This document shows, piece by piece, positions 1-6,231 of a DNA stretch of 6,696 nucleotides (position 1 is its first letter; each line of letters starts with the position of its first letter). The notes beneath the pieces are model-generated. The model was not told where the DNA came from and did no database searches. It saw only the letters and a program-made list of their open reading frames with translations. Made by a program: the position numbers and the translations under genes. This DNA is from an uncultured Chlorobiaceae bacterium (lineage in GTDB: Bacteria > Bacteroidota > Chlorobiia > Chlorobiales > Chlorobiaceae). Location of the stretch: contig CAILXE010000121.1 of assembly GCA_903838095.1 (NCBI GenBank), forward strand, positions 1-6,696. Direction: 5' to 3'.

Positions 1-46
1 ACTAATTTTTTCCTCTTTCTCAATTGGATTTATCTGCTTTTAAAAA

Positions 47-1111
47 ATGACTATTAAGGAGATCAGGGATTACCTTGGGCGATTTTTTGATTTTGTTGAA
101 CTGGCGGGAAGTGAAGATGAGCTGATTTCCGCACCGGCAAAGATTGAAACAGCACAAAAAGGGCAGGTCAGTTTTATCGCCAATGAGAAGTATATAAAGT
201 TTCTGGGTTCCACCGAAGCTTCTCTGGTTATTGTCCATCGTTCGGTTTGTATTGATGATTTTGTGCAAAAGAGATCTTTTCTTAAAGTTGATGATCCCTA
301 TACCGCATTTGTTTTTCTCTTGCAGAAATTTGCGACTCCCCGAACTATTGCAGCAAAAGGTATCTCCCCGACGGCGCAGATCGGTGAGGGTGTGCTTATT
401 GGAGATGGTGTTTCAATTGGTGCTTACGCAGTGATTGGTGATCGATGTTCGATCGGAAGCAACAGCGTTATTGGTCCTCATGTAGTTCTTCTGCACGATG
501 TTTCCGTTGGTGAGGGGTCTGTTCTTTTTCCTGGTGTTACCCTTTACGATGGTGTTGTTCTTGGCCAAAGGGTTGTTATTCATTCGGGAAGTGTCATCGG
601 AGCAGACGGGTTTGGTTTTGCTCCGCAGAAGGATGGCTCTTATGTTAAAATCCCCCAGATGGGTATTGTTGAAATTGGTGATGATGTGGAAATTGGCGCA
701 AATGTAACCATTGATCGGGCCACAATGGGGAGTACGGTGATCAGCAGGGGAGCCAAGATTGATAATCTTGTTCAAATTGCCCATAATTGCAGGATCGGGG
801 AAGATACTGTTATTGCTGCACAGGCGGGTATATCCGGAAGCGTAACAATTGGCAAAAAGTGCTTGATTGGCGGGCAAGCAGGTTTTGCCGGTCATCTTGA
901 ACTTGCAGACCGTATTCAGGTTGCCGCACAGGCAGGTATTTCCAAATCATTTCTTCAGCCAGGCATTGCTCTTCGTGGTTACCCGGCTCAACCCATGCGC
1001 GATCAATTAAAGTATGAGGCTATGTTACGTAACCTTGTGCCAATGAAGGATAAAATTGATCGCATCGATAGCGAAATGAAAGAGCTGAAGAAAAAACAGG
1101 AAAATATATAG
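47..1111 (+). CDS. lpxD: UDP-3-O-acylglucosamine N-acyltransferase (LpxD)
   Basis: LpxD transfers a hydroxyacyl chain from acyl carrier protein to the 2-amino group of UDP-3-O-acylglucosamine, the third step of lipid A synthesis, in the cytoplasm. The 354 residues match the usual family length. The order is an N-terminal uridine-binding domain (about 1-100, with [11 protein letters not shown] at 39-49), then a left-handed beta-helix of hexapeptide repeats (about 105-300, many IGxxxxI units), then a charged helical tail (about 315-354). The motif GADGFGFA at 185-192 and NLVQIAHN at 240-247 are family hallmarks; His246 corresponds to the catalytic base His239 of E. coli LpxD. An in-frame TAA at 41-43 and the fit of the N-terminus support the ATG at 47, although no clear Shine-Dalgarno site precedes it. 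The gene converges on the Nif11 gene with 22 bp between stops. No other lipid A gene is visible here. Assignment is secure. Confidence 0.97.
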   Translation: MTIKEIRDYLGRFFDFVELAGSEDELISAPAKIETAQKGQVSFIANEKYIKFLGSTEASLVIVHRSVCIDDFVQKRSFLKVDDPYTAFVFLLQKFATPRTIAAKGISPTAQIGEGVLIGDGVSIGAYAVIGDRCSIGSNSVIGPHVVLLHDVSVGEGSVLFPGVTLYDGVVLGQRVVIHSGSVIGADGFGFAPQKDGSYVKIPQMGIVEIGDDVEIGANVTIDRATMGSTVISRGAKIDNLVQIAHNCRIGEDTVIAAQAGISGSVTIGKKCLIGGQAGFAGHLELADRIQVAAQAGISKSFLQPGIALRGYPAQPMRDQLKYEAMLRNLVPMKDKIDRIDSEMKELKKKQENI

Positions 1112-1133
1112 TCATTCTCTTTGTTCAGAATCA

Positions 1134-1346
1134 TTAACCTGTCCAGTGCTCATAACCAGAGACTCGGCAATAAGGATTATTTCCCTCAATGTTAAAATGC
1201 TTCATGACGGCATCCCACTCAACAAACCGAATCTCACTGAGCGTGCATGAAAAACCTTCACTTCGTATAAATTCAAGAAGACGATCCCTTAAAGCCTCAT
1301 CTGACTTGAGTTTATCAATAAATAACTTCGCTTCAGCCTGTGACAT
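1134..1346 (-). CDS. Nif11-domain small protein
   Basis: This is a 70-residue protein with an N-terminal Nif11-like domain: MSQAEAKLFIDKLKSDEALR followed by a second helix and GFSCTLSEI at 31-39, the position of the GFxxTxxEl motif. Nif11 domains occur as leader regions of ribosomally made, modified peptides (nitrile-hydratase/Nif11 leaders) and also in stand-alone proteins of unknown role. This one lacks a Gly-Gly or Gly-Ala cleavage site after the domain. It continues into a short tail with Cys60, aromatic residues and a terminal Trp-Thr-Gly; Cys34 is the only other cysteine. No modification enzyme, peptidase or exporter with a peptidase domain lies next to it, so a peptide-precursor role is unproven. 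I chose the ATG at 1346 because GGAG lies six bases before it; an in-frame ATG at 1358 has no such site. Family call is fairly sure, function unknown. Confidence 0.8.
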   Translation of the reverse strand: MSQAEAKLFIDKLKSDEALRDRLLEFIRSEGFSCTLSEIRFVEWDAVMKHFNIEGNNPYCRVSGYEHWTG

Positions 1347-1352
1347 TATCAG

Positions 1353-1356
1353 CTCC
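1353..1356 (-). promoter_or_regulatory. Ribosome binding site of the Nif11 gene
   Basis: GGAG on the minus strand is followed by six bases and then ATG at 1346-1344. It decides the start, because the upstream in-frame ATG at 1358 overlaps this site and has no purine-rich stretch of its own. Confidence 0.6.
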
Positions 1357-1374
1357 ATTTACAGCTTAAATCAA

Positions 1375-1380
1375 AGTATA
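1375..1380 (-). promoter_or_regulatory. Possible -10 element upstream of the Nif11 gene
   Basis: TATACT on the minus strand lies about 30 bases before the chosen start codon, in an AT-rich stretch, so a short leader would result. No good -35 hexamer is found 16-18 bases further upstream. A tandem heptamer ACTTAAA/ACTTAAC at 1384-1397 (plus-strand reading) overlaps the expected spacer and could be an operator. This is a weak match. Confidence 0.25.
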
Positions 1381-1405
1381 ATCACTTAAAACTTAACAAA
1401 TCTGC

Positions 1406-1441
1406 CTCAAGAATAGTTTCTTTTCTTGAGCTCCTTTTTTT
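1406..1441 (+). terminator. Rho-independent terminator-like hairpin, plus strand
   Basis: CTCAAGAA (1406-1413) pairs perfectly with TTCTTGAG (1423-1430) around a 9-base loop. Four bases later comes a run of seven T (1435-1441). The polarity is plus-strand only; there is no T-run on the minus-strand side. The nearest plus-strand gene is lpxD, ending about 300 bp upstream. The hairpin may therefore end lpxD readthrough or an unrecognised small transcript antisense to the Nif11 gene. Confidence 0.45.
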
Positions 1442-1486
1442 CGATTTATCATGTTCTGTGGGTGGTGTCAAACTGCTGGAGGTTGT

Positions 1487-1510
1487 AAATCTGATAAAAT
1501 CAGGTTTTTC
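1487..1510 (+). terminator. Second, weaker terminator-like hairpin, plus strand
   Basis: CTGAT (1491-1495) pairs with ATCAG (1499-1503) around a three-A loop. The stem can extend through a T-G wobble and A-T pairs into the T-run at 1505-1509. It has the same polarity as the hairpin about 60 bp upstream. The stem is short and AT-rich, so it would be a weak terminator, or it may be fortuitous. Confidence 0.3.
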
Positions 1511-1515
1511 TTTCG

Positions 1516-1560
1516 ATTACCGGTACAATGTGCGCATATTGGCAGCATTGTACCGGTAAT
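1516..1560. repeat. Perfect 15-bp inverted repeat with 15-bp spacer
   Basis: The left arm ATTACCGGTACAATG (1516-1530) is exactly matched by its reverse complement CATTGTACCGGTAAT (1546-1560). Each arm also contains the 8-bp palindrome TACCGGTA. The spacer is 1531-1545. The repeat starts 12 bp beyond the stop codon of the SnoaL-like gene on that gene's 3' side. Neither strand has a T-run after the stem, so it is not a standard terminator. It could stabilise the 3' end of the transcript, or bind a dimeric protein, or be a mobile-element remnant. The repeat itself is certain; its role is not. Confidence 0.9.
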
Positions 1561-1597
1561 ACAGGTATGGTGTTATGAAAGGTTTCTTGGTACCTGT
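1561..1597. repeat. Short inverted repeat across the end of the SnoaL-like gene
   Basis: ACAGGTA (1561-1567) is matched by TACCTGT (1591-1597), with 23 bases between that include the stop codon. It sits immediately beside the 15-bp inverted repeat. Seven-base arms can arise by chance. Confidence 0.35.
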
Positions 1598-1968
1598 GAG
1601 GAGTGATGGTGCAGAATGGGTTTCTCAAGGGATATGTCCATCACAAAAGTAAAACGGGAAGGAAAAGAGAGCAGCACCTGGTCAACTTCAAATTCAAAGG
1701 AATAGATGCCACTCAGGGTATGCAGAATTTCACTTTGAGAATGTTTTCTGAGTGCCTTGCTGTGCAGGCGCACTCCAAGTCCGTCTCTGGAGGCGAGCTG
1801 TCCAAAATAGTGCCTTATCCCTTCATTGGTTATAACGGTGTGTGGAGAAAAGGTTGGAATCAGGACGGCGGATTCACTATAAAGCGCGGTAATGTCGTCT
1901 GCATTTCCGCTGCAGACTCTTGAAACCCATTGAAAAAGAACCTCTTCGGCAGATTTAAAAGACATCAT
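1573..1968 (-). CDS. NTF2-fold protein, SnoaL/CaMKII-association-domain type
   Basis: A 131-residue protein that looks like a single NTF2-like cone domain of the DUF4440/SnoaL/CaMKII-association group. Visible marks, numbered from the ATG at 1968, are an N-terminal helix with SAEEVLFQWV (6-15), an ALYSESAVLIPTFS segment (28-41) typical of the group, a GIYSFEF strand (87-93), RFTFVMD (105-111) and ILHHHSSQVP (118-127), close to the HHSSxxP ending seen in many bacterial members. Such proteins bind small ligands or self-assemble; catalytic activity cannot be inferred. The HHHSS run is characteristic, but no further active-site assignment is justified. Start choice is uncertain: GTG at 1977, ATG at 1968 and ATG at 1965 are all possible and none has a clear ribosome binding site. 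The gene is transcribed alone, between the ompA-type gene terminator and the inverted repeat at 1516-1560. Confidence 0.75.
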   Translation of the reverse strand: MMSFKSAEEVLFQWVSRVCSGNADDITALYSESAVLIPTFSPHTVITNEGIRHYFGQLASRDGLGVRLHSKALRKHSQSEILHTLSGIYSFEFEVDQVLLSFPSRFTFVMDISLEKPILHHHSSQVPRNLS

Positions 1969-2002
1969 GGTACGCACGTTTTGTTTTCCATTCAGTACTT
2001 TA

Positions 2003-2028
2003 CCGGCGCCTCAAGCCATGAGTGCCGG
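2003..2028. other. Strong hairpin in the leader of the SnoaL-like gene
   Basis: CCGGCGC pairs with GTGCCGG (one G-T wobble). The stem continues through TCA/TGA after a single bulged C, closing a five-base AGCCA loop. There is no T-run on either side. It lies about 35 bp before the SnoaL-like start codon, so if that gene is transcribed from further right it would be in the 5' leader, where it could affect stability or translation. Confidence 0.45.
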
Positions 2029-2078
2029 CATGTGAGGATGGAAAGGTAAACAATTTTTTTTTCTTCAGTCAATAATTT

Positions 2079-2105
2079 AAAAGCCTGAACGTATTGCGTT
2101 CAGGC
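2079..2105 (-). terminator. Rho-independent terminator of the OmpA-family gene
   Basis: A perfect 9-bp stem, GCCTGAACG (2083-2091) with CGTTCAGGC (2097-2105), closes a five-base loop. Read on the minus strand it is followed at once by TTTT and an AT-rich stretch. It begins about 31 bp after the stop codon of the OmpA-family gene, the expected place for its terminator, and separates that gene from the SnoaL-like gene. Confidence 0.8.
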
Positions 2106-2136
2106 GGTATGAAATTTTGTTTTCCGGTCAAAAAAA

Positions 2137-2826
2137 TCAGAGTTTCAGCTCGCCGGATTCTGCCTGGCGTTTAAGCTCATTGTTTGGATAAATCAACACT
2201 TCTACACGACGGTTAAGTCTGCGTCCGGCTTCTGTTTCGTTGGTTGCAACAGGTCGTGTTTCACCGTATCCAACAGGCGAAATTCTGCTGTTGGCAACAC
2301 CATAAGTCTTCAGGAGGATACCAACCGATTCAGCACGTCTTTCAGAAAGTAACTGGTTTTCCGATTCGCCTCCGATACTGTCTGTATGGCCCTCAATGAC
2401 AAGATTGGTGTCATTGTATTTGTTGAGAATCCTTGAGAGTTTTTCAATATTATATCTGCTGACTGATGTTATGGTAGCAGAACCGGTCGAAAAAAGAATA
2501 CCGGCGTCAAAAACCACTCTGATACTTTCGCCGACACGTTCAACTTTTGCTCCGTCAACATTTTGGTCAATTTCCGACGCTTGCTTGTCCATGTAATTAC
2601 CGATAATTGCACCGGTGGCACCACCGACGACGGCGCCAATTATAGCACCTTTGGCCCAACTGCCGGAGTTGCTCCCGATAATACCACCAAGAACGCCGCC
2701 GGCTGCGGCTCCGATCTGTGCGTCTCGACCTGCATTGGTTGTGGTCTGGCAACCCCACGTCATGGCTGTTGTGGCAACAATTAAGCAAAACACTACAGGT
2801 CTGGAAATATTATGCGGCATATTCAT
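2137..2826 (-). CDS. OmpA-family lipoprotein with glycine zipper (YiaD-like)
   Basis: Envelope protein predicted to sit at the outer membrane and grip peptidoglycan. Numbered from the ATG at 2826, a signal peptide (1-25, hydrophobic VVFCLIVATTAM at 11-22) ends at Cys26, a plausible but imperfect lipobox (TWGC). A glycine-rich zipper follows (about 39-76, GAAAGGVLGGIIGS then GAVVGGATGAIIG), then a linker and an OmpA C-terminal domain (about 102-212). GHTDSIG and NQLLSERRAESV hold Asp149 and Arg164, spaced like the diaminopimelate-binding Asp271/Arg286 pair of Acinetobacter OmpA. No beta-barrel is present, so it is a YiaD/Pal-like protein rather than a true OmpA porin. An in-frame TTG at 2850 would add eight residues; a GGAGGA lies 16 bases before it, too far to be convincing. 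The gene has its own terminator and is separated by about 165 bp from the transporter operon. Confidence 0.9.
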   Translation of the reverse strand: MNMPHNISRPVVFCLIVATTAMTWGCQTTTNAGRDAQIGAAAGGVLGGIIGSNSGSWAKGAIIGAVVGGATGAIIGNYMDKQASEIDQNVDGAKVERVGESIRVVFDAGILFSTGSATITSVSRYNIEKLSRILNKYNDTNLVIEGHTDSIGGESENQLLSERRAESVGILLKTYGVANSRISPVGYGETRPVATNETEAGRRLNRRVEVLIYPNNELKRQAESGELKL

Positions 2827-2866
2827 TGCTATAAAATGTTTTTTTGTCAATAATTATGATTGAAAA

Positions 2867-2872
2867 TCCTCC
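2867..2872 (-). promoter_or_regulatory. Shine-Dalgarno-like GGAGGA upstream of the OmpA-family gene
   Basis: GGAGGA on the minus strand is the only strong ribosome-binding match before the OmpA-family gene. It lies 16 bases from the in-frame TTG at 2850 and 40 from the ATG at 2826; an in-frame stop (TAA at 2856-2854) rules out earlier starts. Its spacing fits neither start well. Confidence 0.35.
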
Positions 2873-2932
2873 ATACTGTTTTCCTGAAGAACCACATCAA
2901 TACTTAATATCCGCAACTTTTCTGAAGAATAT

Positions 2933-2938
2933 ATTATA
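2933..2938 (-). promoter_or_regulatory. Possible -10 element of the OmpA-family gene
   Basis: A perfect TATAAT lies on the minus strand in the 140-165 bp gap between the permease gene and the OmpA-family gene, giving a leader of roughly 75-100 bases. No good -35 hexamer is found at the usual spacing, so it may need an activator or be fortuitous. No convincing T-tailed terminator for the transporter operon was seen in the same gap. Confidence 0.35.
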
Positions 2939-2990
2939 AGTCTGCAAAAGTTTCTCCGCGATCACGGAAAACTCATGTGAGAAGAGGCAC

Positions 2991-4226
2991 TTATTTAGGT
3001 CTCAGAGCTTCAACCGGATTGAGATTTGCTGCTTTCCAGGCGGGGAAGAGGCCAAAAATCATACCGATACCCGAGCAGACTATCATAGAAACAATGACCC
3101 ATACCCATGGAAATATGAGGGGTAAATTAAATTGCAAGGCAACGACATTGCCAATAAAGATGCCCGCAGTCATACCGATCAGTCCGCCAGCAAAGGAGAG
3201 AAAAAGTGATTCGAAAAGGAACTGGCGAAGAATGGTTGCGCGAGGAGCCCCTACCGATTTTCTGATTCCGATTTCACGAGTTCTTTCGGTGACGCTGACC
3301 AGCATGATATTCATGATTCCCACTCCGGCAGTCAGAAGTGCCATAAAACTGATGATGAAAGCACCGGTACTGATAGCCCGCTGGATATCTCTGAATGAAT
3401 CTATAAGTGACTCATTTGTTCTGATTTCAAAATCATTTGGATCTTTGATGGTAAGGCCTCTGGCAAGTCGCATGGCCCCTATTGCCCTGTCGATAGCAAG
3501 TGGATAATCTTTTCGTGAGAAAGCCTCGACCGTTATGCTCAGGCTGCTTTTTTCATTGATATGATTCAGATATCGGGTAATGGGAATAAGAACAAAGTTA
3601 TCCTGGCTTTGGCCGAAAGCAGCCCCTTTTTTATTGAAGACGCCGGCAATCGTATAGACTTCCCCATTAACTTTTATGGATTTGTTCTGCGGATTTTCTC
3701 CTGAAGGAAAAAGTGTGGTGGCAACTTCATATCCAAGAACTATCGAGTTTCTTGCAGATCGGATATCAGTCTCTGAAAGGTTGCGTCCGTAGAGTACGGT
3801 AAAACCGCTTGATGCGGAAAAATTTTCATCCCCGCCTGTTATGGTGACATCTGGGTTGGTGGTCAGATTGGCATATTTTGCCTGATTAGCCATGCTTGTA
3901 ATAATGAAGCCAATGGTGCGGGCTTGACTTGCCATCTCTTTTTTAAACAGGAGTGCCTGCTGCCAGGTGATATCTTTTCGATTTGCATAGAGGTTGCGGC
4001 TATGGCCACTTCCAAAAGTGGTCGCAGGATTCTTCTGTATCTGGAACGTGTTGGCTCCAAGGCTTGTCAGGCCGGACTCGACACTTTTGTCAATGGCATC
4101 AAGGGCGGTCATGACCGCAATGATTGAAAACACCCCGACAGCGACGCCCATTATGGTAAGCCATGACCTGAGCTTGTTGACGGCGAGAGAATAAATCGCC
4201 TGGGTGATGGTTTCACGCATCAGCAT
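2991..4226 (-). CDS. MacB/FtsX-type ABC transporter permease, second subunit
   Basis: Inner-membrane permease of an ABC system of the MacB/LolCE (type VII) fold. The chosen start gives 411 residues. An N-terminal helix leads into membrane segment 1 (about 21-43), followed by a large periplasmic MacB core domain (about 45-280). A C-terminal FtsX domain has three more segments (about 286-310, 337-363, 371-395). The loop after segment 2 carries ERTREIGIRKSVGAPRA (314-330), the conserved cytoplasmic motif of MacB permeases that lies near the ATPase. It ends with LNPVEALRPK, the usual family ending. GTG at 4232 directly abuts the ribosome binding site, so I prefer the ATG at 4226, six bases beyond it. 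It lies 11 bp after the first permease gene and is the last gene of the operon. It is clearly related to, but not a copy of, the first permease, so a heterodimer is likely. Confidence 0.93.
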   Translation of the reverse strand: MLMRETITQAIYSLAVNKLRSWLTIMGVAVGVFSIIAVMTALDAIDKSVESGLTSLGANTFQIQKNPATTFGSGHSRNLYANRKDITWQQALLFKKEMASQARTIGFIITSMANQAKYANLTTNPDVTITGGDENFSASSGFTVLYGRNLSETDIRSARNSIVLGYEVATTLFPSGENPQNKSIKVNGEVYTIAGVFNKKGAAFGQSQDNFVLIPITRYLNHINEKSSLSITVEAFSRKDYPLAIDRAIGAMRLARGLTIKDPNDFEIRTNESLIDSFRDIQRAISTGAFIISFMALLTAGVGIMNIMLVSVTERTREIGIRKSVGAPRATILRQFLFESLFLSFAGGLIGMTAGIFIGNVVALQFNLPLIFPWVWVIVSMIVCSGIGMIFGLFPAWKAANLNPVEALRPK

Positions 4227-4232
4227 AAGCAC

Positions 4233-4239
4233 TCCTCCT
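4233..4239 (-). promoter_or_regulatory. Ribosome binding site of the second permease
   Basis: AGGAGGA on the minus strand overlaps the TAG stop of the first permease gene. It stands six bases before the ATG at 4226, but directly against the alternative GTG at 4232. It therefore favours the ATG start and suggests tight translational linkage of the two permeases. Confidence 0.7.
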
Positions 4240-5503
4240 ATTCATAACGCAGCGAGTCGGCCGGATCGAGTTTTGATGCGCTGACAGCCGGCGCAAGGCC
4301 TGAGACAATCCCGGTAATAACTGAAACCGCAAGACTTGCCAAAACAAGATCAGGTGAAAACTGTATCGGAAAATCCGGCACAATTTTTCCAATGGCAAAG
4401 GTGATAAAGAGTGCGGTAGCCAACCCGGTAACCCCACCGATAAGGCATATCATCACCGATTCGATGAGAAACTGAAGCAGTATCGTTTGTCGTCTGGCAC
4501 CAAGTGCCTTGCGCAGTCCGATTTCTCTTGTGCGCTCCTTGACACTGACAAACGTGATGTTCATGATGCCGATAGCGCCAACAAAGAGTGACATGCCTGT
4601 TATGAAAATACCGGCAATGGCAATGCCGTTTTTTATTGGGTCAAGCTGACTTTTAAAGGCTTTTTGTTCGTTGATCGAAAAATCCTCCTCTTTGCCGGGT
4701 GCAATTCTTCGAATTCTTCTCATCAATCCAAGCAGTTCCTCTTTTGCCTCTTCAATATGTCCCTGATTCCTGATTTTGACTCTCATGGTTATGAACATAT
4801 TTTTTCCATAAACGCGTTCAAAGGCCCCAAGTGGCATGATGATCTGGTTGTCAAAGCTGAAGAGGCCCAGAAACTTTCCCTGTTTTCTGAAAATTCCGAT
4901 AATCCTGAACTTGCGGTTTTTTATCTGTATTGATTTTCCAATAGCCGGTTCATTTGGAAAAAGACCGACAGCAATATCATCTCCGATGACACAGACCATT
5001 GCGCTGCTGGCTGATTCTCCGGGTGTAAAGAAGCGACCGGCAGAGAGATTACCGGATGCGGTTTGCAGGTAGTCATGGGTAGTCCCCAGCGAAAAGACCT
5101 GTTCAAGGTTTCGCTCCCTGTATTTTGCCGATGCCTGATAGGTGGACATCTGCGGGACAACGATGCTCAATTCCGAACGGGGATTGTCGGCAATAATCCT
5201 GTTAAGCTGATCGGCATACTCTGTTTTAAGGTCCGGACGGTTCCGGTATCGCCACCACTGTCCCATGGTACTCCAGGAAGATTTCTGGACATAGATGACA
5301 TCGTATCCAAGCATGGCAAGGCTTTTGTCGAATCCTCTGTCAATGCCGTTGATGGCAGTTCCCATCATCGTAATGGCAACAATGCCGATAATCACCCCAA
5401 GCGCAGTGAGAAACGATCTGATTTTATTGGCCCTGATCTGAAAAAGAGCCATTTTGAGACTCTCTGCCGTTTCATACCGGAATTGTTTGCGGGTCAGCCT
5501 CAT
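4238..5503 (-). CDS. MacB/FtsX-type ABC transporter permease, first subunit
   Basis: A 421-residue inner-membrane permease of the MacB/LolCE fold. A basic amphipathic N-terminus (1-30) precedes membrane segment 1 (about 31-52, [20 protein letters not shown]). A periplasmic MacB core domain follows (about 53-290), with GRFFTPGE at 156-163 typical of the family. The C-terminal FtsX domain has segments at about 294-318, 347-372 and 384-406, and the motif [18 protein letters not shown] (323-340) on the cytoplasmic side. The end [12 protein letters not shown] is the usual family ending. Its start overlaps the ATPase stop as ATGA (5503-5500), so the two are probably translationally coupled; there is no strong ribosome binding site. 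MacB proper fuses ATPase and permease in one chain; here they are separate, as in LolCDE. Substrate cannot be told from sequence. Confidence 0.93.
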   Translation of the reverse strand: MRLTRKQFRYETAESLKMALFQIRANKIRSFLTALGVIIGIVAITMMGTAINGIDRGFDKSLAMLGYDVIYVQKSSWSTMGQWWRYRNRPDLKTEYADQLNRIIADNPRSELSIVVPQMSTYQASAKYRERNLEQVFSLGTTHDYLQTASGNLSAGRFFTPGESASSAMVCVIGDDIAVGLFPNEPAIGKSIQIKNRKFRIIGIFRKQGKFLGLFSFDNQIIMPLGAFERVYGKNMFITMRVKIRNQGHIEEAKEELLGLMRRIRRIAPGKEEDFSINEQKAFKSQLDPIKNGIAIAGIFITGMSLFVGAIGIMNITFVSVKERTREIGLRKALGARRQTILLQFLIESVMICLIGGVTGLATALFITFAIGKIVPDFPIQFSPDLVLASLAVSVITGIVSGLAPAVSASKLDPADSLRYE

Positions 5504-6231
5504 TGCGTAGTGTCGCTTTCGATTTTCCCGTCACGGAGACGGATGACGCGATGGGTGTAGCTGGCGATATCCTCTTCATGGGTGATAAGGATGATGGTAT
5601 TCCCCGCTTCGGAGAGGGCACCAAAAATATTCATGATCTCCCGGCTGGTTGCGGTATCAAGGTTACCGGTAGGTTCATCCGCAAGGATAATTGAGGGTCT
5701 GTTGATGAGCGCTCTTGCGATGGCAACCCGCTGAATCTGGCCACCGGAAAGCTCTGATGGCTTATGAGTTATTCTGTCACCAAGCCCAACCTTGACAAGA
5801 GCCGCTGCAGCACGCTCTTCACGTTCCTCAGGTGCCACTCCGGCATAGATAAGCGGCAGTTCAACATTACGCAGGCAGTTGAGGCGAGGAAGCAGGTTGA
5901 ACGTCTGAAACACAAAACCGATCTCTTTGTTTCTGATACGAGCCAGCTCATCATCATCCATTTCCGCAACATTCTGGCCATTCAGTTCATAAATGCCGGA
6001 GGTTGGCGTATCCAGACAGCCAATAATATTCATGAGCGTCGATTTTCCACTGCCGGATGGCCCCATGATTGCGGTATAGTCGTTCAGTCCGAAATCAAGG
6101 TTGATAGAGTCAAGCGCCCGAACAACCTGATCGCCCATTTCATAGAATTTACAGAGCGACTGCATGGTAATGACCAAATGGTTCTGCTTCACGGCGCTAT
6201 TGTTGTTGTTGTTGTTTGACAAGACTGCCAT
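5500..6231 (-). CDS. ABC transporter ATPase, LolD/MacB class
   Basis: A 243-residue ATPase that powers the two permeases encoded next to it. All catalytic motifs are present: Walker [10 protein letters not shown] (57-65), Q-loop Gln109, signature LSGGQ (161-165), Walker B IILADE (181-186), D-loop GNLD (189-192) and switch His218. The stretch [20 protein letters not shown] (112-131) is typical of the LolD/MacB/FtsE group. The N-terminus is odd, with six Asn in a row (6-11) encoded by a trinucleotide repeat. The ATG at 6231 is preferred because the first beta strand (LVIT, 19-22) would be lost if translation began at Met23 (6165). The start lies inside the adaptor gene (35-bp overlap), has no Shine-Dalgarno site, and is probably reached by coupling. 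The gene ends in a 4-bp overlap with the first permease. Confidence 0.95.
   Translation of the reverse strand: MAVLSNNNNNNSAVKQNHLVITMQSLCKFYEMGDQVVRALDSINLDFGLNDYTAIMGPSGSGKSTLMNIIGCLDTPTSGIYELNGQNVAEMDDDELARIRNKEIGFVFQTFNLLPRLNCLRNVELPLIYAGVAPEEREERAAAALVKVGLGDRITHKPSELSGGQIQRVAIARALINRPSIILADEPTGNLDTATSREIMNIFGALSEAGNTIILITHEEDIASYTHRVIRLRDGKIESDTTQ

Noticed and set aside
1114..1131. Bidirectional terminator between lpxD and the Nif11 gene
   Set aside because: The hairpin ATTCT/AGAAT has only five pairs, an eight-base loop and no T-run.
1516..1560. Integron attC site or CRISPR repeat
   Set aside because: There is a single inverted repeat, no repeated units with spacers, and no integron core motifs in the arms.
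1451..1606. Plus-strand 51-codon open frame with four Cys in its first half or just beyond (MFCGWCQTAGGC...)
   Set aside because: It starts right after a terminator-like T-run, has no ribosome binding site, runs through both inverted repeats and ends over the 3' part of the SnoaL-like gene. Probably chance.
1603..1923. 106-codon open frame on the plus strand
   Set aside because: It lies fully antisense to the SnoaL-like gene, whose protein has recognisable family motifs; this frame shows none.
2563..2863. Gly/Cys-rich and Pro/Ala-rich plus-strand frames
   Set aside because: They are low-complexity shadows of the glycine zipper and signal peptide of the OmpA-family gene on the opposite strand.
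2948..2986. Terminator for the transporter operon
   Set aside because: Only short stems (TCCG/CGGA, CTCA/TGAG) are present and none is followed by a T-run on the minus strand.
2977..3507. 176-codon plus-strand open frame
   Set aside because: Antisense to the conserved C-terminal FtsX domain of the second permease; composition reflects the hydrophobic codons on the other strand.
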